DNA of 5,383 bases from an uncultured bacterium. Lineage in GTDB: Bacteria > Bacillota > Clostridia > Oscillospirales > Butyricicoccaceae. Location of the stretch: the NCBI GenBank assembly GCA_905215125.1, contig CAJMOV010000149.1:1-5383 (forward strand). The letters are read 5' to 3'. The notes under the pieces were generated by a model. The model searched no databases. It was not told the origin of the DNA and saw only the letters and a list, made by a program, of their open reading frames with translations. The position numbers and the translations under genes were made by a program. The first letter of the stretch is position 1. Every line of letters begins with the position of its first letter. Below are positions 1 through 4,859 of the stretch, piece by piece.

Positions 1-12
1 AGGAGAATTGGA

Positions 13-702
13 ATGATAGAAATCGCATTGCGCGGGGAGTTGTGGGACAACGACAGCGCAGCTGTTCTGCGGTATTGCGGATGGAGGGATATCACCTGCC
101 CGGAGGATATCCGCGCGGCGCTGGAGAAGGCGGACGGGGACGACGTGACCCTGCTTATCAACAGCTATGGCGGGGATATGTCGGTCGGGCTGGAAATCCG
201 GTCTGTGCTGCGGCGTTATCCGGGCAAGACGACGGCGTTATACCAGGGCTTCGGGGCGTCTGCGGCGACGCTGGCGGCCAGCGGATGCCGGCGCATCGAA
301 AGTGAGCCGGGCGCGCTTTTGTGCTACCACAACCCTTCCTCTGTGACGGAGGGGGATTATCAGGACATGGCGCAGGCGGCAGAGGGGCTGAAAAATGCCC
401 GCGACTGCGCGCTGGAGGTCTACACGGCCCGAAGCGGGGCAAAAAGCCGCGAAGAGCTTATCGAGCTGATGGACAAGAACATCTGGATAACCCCCAGCCA
501 GGCGCGCGAGTATGGTTTAATCGACGCCATTGTGGGGGACGGGGAGGAAGAAAATGCCGACCCGGCCGCCTTTGTCGCATCCAGCCGCCGCATCCGTCTG
601 ACCGATGCCATGCGGCGGCAGTACGGGCAGCACATCGCCGATGTGAAGAAGGCGGAAGCAAACCGAATCCTGGCCCGCGCAAGGGCTTTTAACGAATATT
701 AA
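13..702 (+). CDS. ClpP-type (S14-like) prohead maturation protease
   Basis: This 229-aa protein is a phage Clp-family serine protease, expected to act inside the procapsid, cleaving scaffold and the capsid N-terminus during maturation. The ClpP-like core spans about residues 1-175. It shows the oxyanion-loop strand LLINSYGGD (47-55; most ClpP proteins have NSPGG here), the nucleophile motif GFGAS with Ser83, and the catalytic-His strand CYHNP with His106. The helix ITPSQAREYGLID (159-171) matches the ClpP segment that follows the catalytic acid; Asp154 or its vicinity would be the third residue, but the alignment is two residues uncertain. About 55 charged, Ala/Arg-rich residues follow the core, which is common in phage versions. 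The start is supported by AGGAG at 1-5, 7 nt upstream. The stop at 700-702 overlaps the Shine-Dalgarno of the capsid gene. Portal and terminase genes would be expected just upstream, outside the window. The family call is secure; the exact substrate is inferred from position. Confidence 0.93.
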   Translation: MIEIALRGELWDNDSAAVLRYCGWRDITCPEDIRAALEKADGDDVTLLINSYGGDMSVGLEIRSVLRRYPGKTTALYQGFGASAATLAASGCRRIESEPGALLCYHNPSSVTEGDYQDMAQAAEGLKNARDCALEVYTARSGAKSREELIELMDKNIWITPSQAREYGLIDAIVGDGEEENADPAAFVASSRRIRLTDAMRRQYGQHIADVKKAEANRILARARAFNEY

Positions 703-715
703 GGAGGAAAAGACA

Positions 716-2017
716 ATGGATTTCATGGAGAAAATCGCCGAGCTGCGGGCGTCCAAGGCCGAGCTGCTTGCCAAGGCCGAGGAACTGGTCGCCGCCGGCA
801 AGTATGCGGAGGCCGACGCCATCACCGAACAGATGAGCGGCATCAACAACAGCATCAAGAGCCTGGAGGCCCTGGCCGACGCCAGCCGGGCGGCAGGCGT
901 CGGCGAGCGTCAGCCTGCGGCGCAGGGCCTGTCGGGCACGGGGACAGGCACAGGCGGGGGGAAAAGCAAGGAGCCGCAGCCCTTTGCCAGCTTTGGCGAG
1001 CAGCTGCGCGCCATCTACAACTTCCGAAAGAACCATATTGAGGACCGTCGCCTGGGAAGGGTCAACAACGCGGTGCTGGGCAGCAACGAAGGCACGGGAG
1101 CCGACGGCGGCTTTGCCATCCAGACCGACTTTGCCGGCATGATTCTGGAAAGCGCATTTCAGAGAAGCCCCCTGCTCAGCCGCATTGACCGGTATACATG
1201 CAGCCGCAACGCCAACGCCATGCGCTGGGTGCAGGCGGACGAGACCGACGTTTCCAAAAGCGTGTTCGGCGGCGTGATGATGCACTGGGCCAGCGAGGGG
1301 AACACGGTTGCCGCCAGCAAGCCGCAGTTTAAGGAAATGAAGCTCGACCTGGAAAAGATGATGGGCTTTGCCTACTGCACCGAGGAAATGCTGGAGGACG
1401 CCGCCTTTATGTCGGGCTTCTTCAGCACGGCCTTTTCGCTGGCGGCCGACCAGCTGCTGGGCGACGCGGTGCTTTCGGGCGACGGCGTGGGCAAGCCGCT
1501 GGGCATCCTGAACAGCAAGGCACTGATCACCGTGGCCAAGGAAAGCGGGCAGGGAGCGGGGACCTTTACGGGCAAAAACGCCCTTGCCATGCTCTCCCGC
1601 GCCATGCCGCAGAACCGCGAGCGCCTTGTCTGGCTGATGCACCCCGACATGGAGGAGCTGCTGCCCACGCTGACCATTGACAGCGGCAGCGCCAGCAAGT
1701 TCTTGTGGGACCCTGAAGGGGGGCTGCGCAACTTTGACACCCAGCGCGTACTGGGCAAGCCGGTGCTGTTTGACCAGAACTGCGGCGCGCCCGGCACGGT
1801 GGGCGACGTGCTGCTCATCGACCCCAGGCAGTACATCCTTTTGAGTAAGGGCACGGTACGCCAGGAGTGGAGCATCCATGTCGAGTTCCTGACCGACCAG
1901 AGCTGCTTCCGCGTCGTCTTCCGCTGCAACGGCGCGCCCAAGGTAACGGCGCCCCTAGCCATCAAGAACAGCCAGAAGACCCGCAGCCCCTTCGTCGCCC
2001 TGGCCGACCGCAAGTAA
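716..2017 (+). CDS. HK97-fold major capsid protein
   Basis: The 433-aa product is the structural subunit of the icosahedral head. Residues 1-58 form a charged, Ala/Leu-rich helical segment (MDFMEKIAELRASKAELLAK onward) typical of the N-terminal delta domain that acts as a built-in scaffold. A Gly/Thr/Lys-rich linker follows (about 60-88). The capsid fold begins around FASFGEQLRAI (90-100) and the phage_capsid signature GADGGFAIQTDFAGMILE (128-145), then SPLLSRIDRY (151-160). The C-terminus ends in a short basic tail (SPFVALADRK), also usual for the family. The delta domain is probably removed by the protease encoded just upstream; the cleavage site cannot be placed from sequence alone. The start at 716 has a strong AAGGAGG (701-707) 8 nt away; Met4 at 725 is a less well spaced alternative. 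The gene is followed by the reverse-oriented hicAB cassette instead of the next head gene. Confidence 0.95.
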   Translation: MDFMEKIAELRASKAELLAKAEELVAAGKYAEADAITEQMSGINNSIKSLEALADASRAAGVGERQPAAQGLSGTGTGTGGGKSKEPQPFASFGEQLRAIYNFRKNHIEDRRLGRVNNAVLGSNEGTGADGGFAIQTDFAGMILESAFQRSPLLSRIDRYTCSRNANAMRWVQADETDVSKSVFGGVMMHWASEGNTVAASKPQFKEMKLDLEKMMGFAYCTEEMLEDAAFMSGFFSTAFSLAADQLLGDAVLSGDGVGKPLGILNSKALITVAKESGQGAGTFTGKNALAMLSRAMPQNRERLVWLMHPDMEELLPTLTIDSGSASKFLWDPEGGLRNFDTQRVLGKPVLFDQNCGAPGTVGDVLLIDPRQYILLSKGTVRQEWSIHVEFLTDQSCFRVVFRCNGAPKVTAPLAIKNSQKTRSPFVALADRK

Positions 2018-2020
2018 GGG

Positions 2021-2053
2021 AAAGAAAAGAACCCGCTCATTTTGAGCGGGTTC
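2021..2053 (-). terminator. Intrinsic terminator of the hicAB operon
   Basis: An 11-bp perfect stem (GAACCCGCTCA at 2029-2039 with TGAGCGGGTTC at 2043-2053) closes a 3-nt loop. On the - strand the stem is followed directly by TTTTCTTT (complement of 2021-2028), giving a normal rho-independent terminator 40 nt past the hicB stop and 3 nt short of the capsid gene's stop codon. On the + strand the hairpin is followed by AAGGACAG with no T run, so it should not stop late transcription efficiently after the capsid gene. Confidence 0.85.
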
Positions 2054-2092
2054 AAGGACAGCCGGCAAATGATTAAAGCGCAGGCCAGACAA

Positions 2093-2515
2093 TTACTCAA
2101 GGTGCAGGCGAGACTTTAAGGCATCTTGCAAGACCTGTGAAAAATTAATGTTTTGTTCTAAAGCAGCGCTGTTCAGCCAGGCAGGAATGGTCAACGTCTT
2201 TTTGACGGACTTTTCAAAGTGCGCCTTGGCATATTCGGTAACATCTACAGTGATCATATTGATGAAGCCTTCATCCGGTGAGAATTCAAGCTCTTCACTG
2301 ATGGCTTTCATATCAAGTTGACCGAGGGAAGAGGGAGCCGGGGGTGTTTCGCCATCCTTTTGAAGCCAATAGAGATAGCCGGCAAGGCAGTCGACAGCCA
2401 TAGAAAGGGCCTCGTCAAGGGTTTTGCCGCAGGTTGCAAGGTGGTTTAAATCGGGAAAGATGACGGAATACCCGGATTCTTCTTTGATGAAAACAGCAGG
2501 ATAAGCAGACAGCAT
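2093..2515 (-). CDS. hicB: HicB antitoxin (partial RNase H-like fold plus ribbon-helix-helix)
   Basis: The 140-aa protein is the antitoxin of a type II HicAB pair. It binds and blocks the HicA mRNA interferase and represses its own promoter. Residues 1-63 are the HicB N-terminal fold: YPAVF (5-9), GYSVIFPDL (15-23), a TCGKTLDEAL-type strand-helix (28-37), and PPAPSS (58-63) at its end. Residues 104-137 (VKKTLTIPAWLN, then NFSQVLQDALKSRL) form a ribbon-helix-helix DNA-binding domain, so this is the RHH subclass. The start ATG is preceded by AGGAGGG (complement of 2522-2528) at 6 nt. The gene lies 41 nt downstream of hicA in the usual toxin-first order; the gap holds part of a hairpin. It ends before an intrinsic terminator. 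Both domains look intact. Confidence 0.95.
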   Translation of the reverse strand: MLSAYPAVFIKEESGYSVIFPDLNHLATCGKTLDEALSMAVDCLAGYLYWLQKDGETPPAPSSLGQLDMKAISEELEFSPDEGFINMITVDVTEYAKAHFEKSVKKTLTIPAWLNSAALEQNINFSQVLQDALKSRLHLE

Positions 2516-2543
2516 ATAAAACCCTCCTATAAACAGTTTGCTC

Positions 2544-2578
2544 GAAGCCGCGGGGATTATTTCAGCCCCGCTTGCTTC
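2544..2578 (-). other. Intercistronic hairpin at the hicA stop codon
   Basis: GAAGC (2544-2548) pairs with GCTTC (2574-2578), and GCGGGG (2550-2555) pairs with CCCCGC (2566-2571). The two helices are separated by a small 1x2 internal loop and enclose a 10-nt loop containing the hicA stop codon. On the - strand the hairpin is followed by GAGCAAACTG with no T run, so it is unlikely to be a simple terminator. It could affect mRNA processing or stability, or the relative translation of toxin and antitoxin. The pairing is visible; the function is a guess. Confidence 0.45.
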
Positions 2579-2745
2579 AAAATAGAGATTTCGGTGTGTT
2601 TGGGAATGTCTTTACTGTGAAAGGGGATGGTCACTTTTCCGGGTTTCGTTGGGTGAACATAGTGCCTGTGCGAGCCTTCCTGTGATTTGAACACCCACCC
2701 GTCGGAAAGGATGATTCTTTCCATTTCCCTGGGTTTTTTCGGCAT
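2557..2745 (-). CDS. hicA: HicA mRNA interferase toxin
   Basis: The 62-aa protein has the normal size for HicA, a small double-stranded-RNA-binding-fold RNase that cleaves mRNA and halts translation when not bound by HicB. The key motif GSHRHYVHP (24-32) contains the expected catalytic His26. It is followed by GKVTIPFHSKDIPK (36-49) and the terminal helix ISILKQAGLK (53-62), all characteristic of the family. The N-terminal helix contains MERIILSDGWVF (8-19). The start is supported by GAGGTG (complement of 2754-2759) 8 nt upstream and a perfect promoter about 20 nt before the ATG. No catalytic residue is missing, so the toxin is probably active. hicB follows on the same strand. Confidence 0.95.
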   Translation of the reverse strand: MPKKPREMERIILSDGWVFKSQEGSHRHYVHPTKPGKVTIPFHSKDIPKHTEISILKQAGLK

Positions 2746-2771
2746 TGCAACTACACCTCACTTACAAAATG

Positions 2772-2800
2772 ATTATAACAAATAATACGTATTTTGTCAA
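2772..2800 (-). promoter_or_regulatory. Consensus sigma-A/sigma-70 promoter of hicAB
   Basis: Read on the - strand there is a perfect -35 TTGACA (complement of 2795-2800), a 17-bp spacer, and a perfect -10 TATAAT (complement of 2772-2777). Transcription should start near 2765, giving a leader of about 20 nt that contains the hicA ribosome site. A full consensus match with optimal spacing implies strong expression by the host housekeeping polymerase unless repressed, so the toxin-antitoxin pair should be transcribed in the lysogen independently of the late operon. Confidence 0.9.
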
Positions 2801-2809
2801 TACGTATTA
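2783..2809. promoter_or_regulatory. Probable HicB operator: two palindromes over the hicAB promoter
   Basis: The perfect 10-bp palindrome AATACGTATT occurs twice, at 2784-2793 and 2799-2808, with centres 15 bp apart. Together they form a larger 27-bp dyad: TAATACGTATT, 5 bp, AATACGTATTA. The first copy lies in the promoter spacer and the second overlaps the -35 box, so a bound protein would block RNA polymerase. The encoded HicB carries a ribbon-helix-helix domain, and RHH repressors typically bind tandem short symmetric sites as paired dimers. This is therefore the likely autoregulatory operator. The repeats are seen directly; binding by HicB is inferred from family behaviour. Confidence 0.82.
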
Positions 2810-2840
2810 AAGAGCTTTTGAGATTGAAGGAGGAAATATC

Positions 2841-3251
2841 ATGATTCGTATCCCGGAAGAATTGAAGTTTATCCCGGTATTTGCGCCGCAGGAGGTTGCG
2901 GCATCGACAGAAAAGACGACAAGCTACGTCGACGCGGCGGGGGCGGGGGAAGTGGCCTTTATCCTGATGTGCGCGCCGCTGGGCGCGGGCAAGAGCCTGA
3001 CGGTCAAGCTGGCGGCCGCGAGCGACGCCAGCGGGTCGGACGCCGCCGAGGTTGGGCAGGCGGTATTTACCGACGCTGTGGGCACGGAAGCACAGGCGGT
3101 GGTTGTCAGCTATCAGGTGCGGCCGGAGAACGGCAGATACATCGCACTCAAGTTCCAGCACGACGGCGACGCGGAAATCGCGCTGGGGGCCGCCGCCATC
3201 ACCGACGGGATGGAAATGCCGGCCGCTAACGGATGGACGCTGGTCCTTTAA
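2841..3251 (+). CDS. Putative capsid-associated (decoration-like) phage protein
   Basis: The 136-aa product is the first virion gene after the hicAB cassette. It opens IRIPEELKFIPVFAPQEVA and continues with alternating short hydrophobic strands (about 37-58, 84-92, 99-107, 112-120), suggesting an all-beta fold. Small proteins starting this way are, to my recollection, common right after the capsid gene in clostridial prophages; they are usually annotated as hypothetical, and a head-decoration or auxiliary capsid role fits position and size. No membrane segment or signal peptide is present. The start is firm: AAGGAGG at 2827-2833, 7 nt before ATG, closely resembling the capsid gene's own site. 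No convincing + strand promoter is visible in the AT-rich leader, so expression probably depends on read-through from the capsid gene. Function is inferred from context only. Confidence 0.6.
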   Translation: MIRIPEELKFIPVFAPQEVAASTEKTTSYVDAAGAGEVAFILMCAPLGAGKSLTVKLAAASDASGSDAAEVGQAVFTDAVGTEAQAVVVSYQVRPENGRYIALKFQHDGDAEIALGAAAITDGMEMPAANGWTLVL

Positions 3252-3760
3252 TGGGCATCCCGGAAGACAAGCTGAAGCAGGTTCTGGCCTACTGCGCCAT
3301 CCCGGAGCCGGATGAGCGCGACCTGCTTGTCCTGAACGACGCCTGGGACGCAGCCCGCGCTTATCTGGAGGGGGCGGGCGTACCCGAGCCGGAAGCGAAA
3401 GACCCCCAATACCCGCTGTGGATGAACGCGATGAAGGCGTTGACGCTGGACAATTACGACCAGCGCGGCGCGCAGTTTGACCAGGGGAAATTACAGGACA
3501 ACCCCGCTTTCCGCAGGCAGCTTACGCAGCTTGAATTGAGCTTTTTGCCGGGAGGTGCAGAGGAAGGCGCCTCCGCCGGAACCGGCAGCCGATCGACCGG
3601 TCAGCACAGTGATTTCAGTGGAGAACAGGGACCCGCCGTAGGCGGGACGGCGTCGGGTGACGCCGCCCGAGCCGCCGGATTCACTTCGGCGAGCGAGCAT
3701 GAGATAGAAGGGGTTCCCGCGAAGCTCGAACGTAGTGAGCTGAGTGGGGATACCCCATGA
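3251..3760 (+). CDS. gp6-like head-tail connector protein with unusual C-terminal extension
   Basis: I place the start at the ATG at 3251, which overlaps the upstream stop (TAATG) and gives MGIPEDKLKQVLAYC and 169 aa. An in-frame ATG at 3233 lies inside the previous gene and lacks a ribosome site. Residues 1-98 resemble the HK97 gp6 / phi-SPP1 gp15-type connector that forms a ring below the portal: an N-terminal helix, ERDLLVLNDAWDAARAYLEGAG (23-44), YPLWMNAMKALTLDNYDQRG (54-73) and the terminal NPAFRRQLTQLELS (84-97). Family members usually stop about here. Residues 99-169 form a Gly/Ala/Ser/Glu-rich tail with no recognisable domain, encoded by DNA full of inverted repeats. The tail may be a captured repeat element, or the result of a small frameshift that removed the original stop. 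The stop overlaps the next start (ATGA). Confidence 0.8.
   Translation: MGIPEDKLKQVLAYCAIPEPDERDLLVLNDAWDAARAYLEGAGVPEPEAKDPQYPLWMNAMKALTLDNYDQRGAQFDQGKLQDNPAFRRQLTQLELSFLPGGAEEGASAGTGSRSTGQHSDFSGEQGPAVGGTASGDAARAAGFTSASEHEIEGVPAKLERSELSGDTP
3566..3665. repeat. Cluster of short perfect inverted repeats inside the connector gene
   Basis: Several compact palindromes follow one another: GGCGCC (3566-3571), GCCG/CGGC around GAAC (3575-3586), GACCGGTC (3595-3602), CCCGCC-GTA-GGCGGG (3632-3646) and CGGCGTC-GGGT-GACGCCG (3648-3665). The last two are perfect 6- and 7-bp stems with 3- and 4-nt loops and are nearly contiguous, looking like REP-type palindromic units rather than coding constraint. The DNA codes for the low-complexity C-terminal tail of the connector. 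High GC raises the chance expectation, so the two larger stems carry most of the weight. Confidence 0.5.
3710..3757. repeat. Palindromic element spanning the connector end and next start codon
   Basis: GGGGT (3710-3714) can pair with ACCCC (3752-3756) around an inner AGCTC (3723-3727) / GAGCT (3737-3741) hairpin. Alternatively TGGGG (3745-3749) pairs with CCCCA (3753-3757) over a 3-nt ATA loop. The second form takes in the A of the following gene's ATG and the only G-rich stretch (GAGTGGGG, 3742-3749 region) that could act as its ribosome site. The two outer helices are mutually exclusive. The element could modulate translation of the head-closure gene or be the edge of an inserted repeat; both readings are inference. 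Confidence 0.45.
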
Positions 3761-4326
3761 GTCGTACGAGCATCGACGCCGGCAGGCTGACTGAGAAAGT
3801 GCAGATGCTGCAATTCACCGAAGCGCAGCAGGGCGTGTGGGAGTGGAAGCCGATACGCCCCGCTTATGCGCAGGTTGAGCTTTCGACCGGACGTAGCCTG
3901 TTTTCTGACGTGGGTATCGGCGCGAGGGCGGCGGAGCTCATCCTGCGCAGGCAGGCGCTGACGCTGCACAATGCCATTTTGTGGGGAGATAAGCATTTGT
4001 TCCTGACGTCCATTGTGCCGGAGGGGCGGACGCACCTGCGCGCGGAAGCGGCCATTGTGTCCGCGGCGGAGTGCCGGGTAAAGGAGACAGACACCGAGCC
4101 GGCGATGGCCTTCCCCGGCATACTGACGGAAAAATACGCCCGCCATGCGCAGGAATGGCCCATGTCGGTCAACGAGCTTTCGCTTGTACTGGTTGTACCG
4201 AAGGAAATTGTCATCAGGCCCGGACGGCTGGTGGAGACATGCGGCGCGGCGTGGGAAGTGCTTGTGCCGCACGAGCTGGACGAGTACAAAAACGAGTATG
4301 AAATCGGAAGGACGGTCGATTTATAG
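3757..4326 (+). CDS. Head-closure / head-tail adaptor protein, apparently two domains
   Basis: The 189-aa product matches the phage head-tail joining (SPP1 gp16-like) type in residues 1-108: IDAGRLTEKVQML (6-18), a WEW-containing strand (28-30), AYAQVELSTGRSLFSDVGIGARAAELILRRQ in 36-66, LHNAILWGDKHLFLTSI (70-86). Such proteins plug the connector and join head to tail. A second segment (about 118-189) contains FPGILTEKYARHAQ, LSLVLVVPKEIVIRPGRLVE (141-160) and HELDEYKNEYEI (172-183). Many adaptor proteins are only about 100-115 aa, so this one is long and seems to carry an extra beta-rich domain, possibly a fusion with a separately encoded neighbour. The ATG overlaps the upstream stop (ATGA) and the ribosome site is poor, so translation probably depends on coupling. 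The stop overlaps the next start by one base. Confidence 0.78.
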   Translation: MSRTSIDAGRLTEKVQMLQFTEAQQGVWEWKPIRPAYAQVELSTGRSLFSDVGIGARAAELILRRQALTLHNAILWGDKHLFLTSIVPEGRTHLRAEAAIVSAAECRVKETDTEPAMAFPGILTEKYARHAQEWPMSVNELSLVLVVPKEIVIRPGRLVETCGAAWEVLVPHELDEYKNEYEIGRTVDL

Positions 4327-4853
4327 TGGCCGGGCGTTCGCGGATAGACCGGCAGCGGCTCGACCAGTTCAACCGGTATTGGGAAAAGGTTTATCAGAAG
4401 GTTCCCGAAGCGCGCGCACAGGCAGTCAAGGCCATGGGCGAAGCGGTCCTTCAGGAATTGGGCCATCAGATCCAGGCGTCCGACCTGCAAAGCGGGGCCA
4501 AAGGCAGCGTCCGGGACTGGCAGGAAATACGGCTGGGCAGTAAGGGCGGGTATGCCGCCCTGTCGCCCCGCAAGGGAATCAAGAAGGGGAAGCAGACCTG
4601 GAAGGGCAAGGCCGTCACCATGAAACAGGTGACGGGATGGCTGGAACGGGGACACGGGGCGCGCAAGTCCGCGCCGGGCAGCCTGCGAAGATGGAGCAGA
4701 TACACCCGTTCCGGGTTGAATATCCGCACAGGCACGCGCTTTATCAAGGGGCGGCAGTTTTACAGCCGCACCAGGCTGAAAGCCACGGACATTGCCGTCA
4801 GGGCCGCGGACAAGGTTTTGAGCAAGCTGTACGACGATGTGGAATGGGAGTAG
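4326..4853 (+). CDS. HK97 gp10-like neck / tail-completion protein
   Basis: This 175-aa basic protein starts at GTG, which shares its G with the TAG stop upstream (TAGTG). A weak AAGGA (4308-4312) lies 13 nt away, so termination-reinitiation is the likely mode. The N-terminal helix (RIDRQRLDQFNRYWEKVYQK, 6-25) and the long helix through VKAMGEAVLQELGHQI (34-49) precede a Gly/Lys-rich loop region (57-97). Then come VTGWLERGHGARK (102-114) and a C-terminal segment with IKGRQFYSRTRLKA (140-153). The 'LE.GH.AR ... GR.FY' order is typical of HK97 gp10-family neck proteins, which sit between head-closure and tail-terminator genes, exactly as here. The protein is strongly basic until the acidic last residues (DDVEWE). 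Family assignment is by motif order and position. Confidence 0.78.
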   Translation: MAGRSRIDRQRLDQFNRYWEKVYQKVPEARAQAVKAMGEAVLQELGHQIQASDLQSGAKGSVRDWQEIRLGSKGGYAALSPRKGIKKGKQTWKGKAVTMKQVTGWLERGHGARKSAPGSLRRWSRYTRSGLNIRTGTRFIKGRQFYSRTRLKATDIAVRAADKVLSKLYDDVEWE

Positions 4854-4859
4854 GGACGC

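Larger units (their letters stand above)
2018..2820 (-). other. Reverse-oriented hicAB cassette (moron-like insertion) in the capsid operon
   Basis: The block between the capsid gene and the next head gene carries a self-contained - strand unit: promoter and operator (2772-2809), hicA, hicB and an intrinsic terminator (2021-2053). It is visibly more AT-rich than the structural genes on either side, especially at 2761-2815. Independent promoter, own terminator, different composition and a position between two virion genes are the classical marks of a phage moron. The exact boundaries are not visible: there are no long flanking repeats, no integrase and no insertion-sequence ends. A 7-bp TTTTGAG occurs near both edges (2040-2046 and 2816-2822), but this is short enough to be chance. 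The content is clear; acquisition as a unit is inferred. Confidence 0.75.

Noticed and set aside
166..174. NSYGG in place of the usual NSPGG in the protease
   Set aside because: This substitution is tolerated among phage Clp-type proteases, and Ser83 and His106 are in place, so there is no reason to think the enzyme is inactive.
689..1879. Long open frame of 396 codons on the - strand opposite the capsid gene
   Set aside because: It is the antisense shadow of a GC-rich, codon-biased capsid gene. Its translation is His/Ala/Gly-rich with no family features, and no ribosome site supports it.
2029..2053. Terminator for the + strand capsid transcript
   Set aside because: The hairpin is good, but on the + strand it is followed by AAGGACAG with no T-run. 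The T-rich side is on the - strand, where it serves hicAB.
2761..2840. + strand promoter for the genes downstream of hicAB
   Set aside because: The region is AT-rich and contains TTGTCA and TATTAA-like words, but no -35/-10 pair with acceptable spacing was found on the + strand. The strong promoter here points the other way.
2973..2996. Walker A-like APLGAGKS in the putative decoration protein (residues 45-52)
   Set aside because: It formally fits [AG]-x4-GK-[ST], but the 136-aa protein is beta-rich, has no Walker B motif or NTPase-like remainder, and sits in a virion operon. Chance match in Gly/Ala-rich sequence.
3233..3250. Earlier ATG giving a connector protein six residues longer
   Set aside because: It lies inside the preceding gene without a ribosome site, whereas the ATG at 3251 overlaps the upstream stop in the coupled manner seen at the following genes.
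3864..4655. 263-codon open frame on the - strand opposite the head-closure and gp10-like genes
   Set aside because: It crosses two well-supported + strand genes, has a composition typical of shadow frames and shows no recognisable domain.
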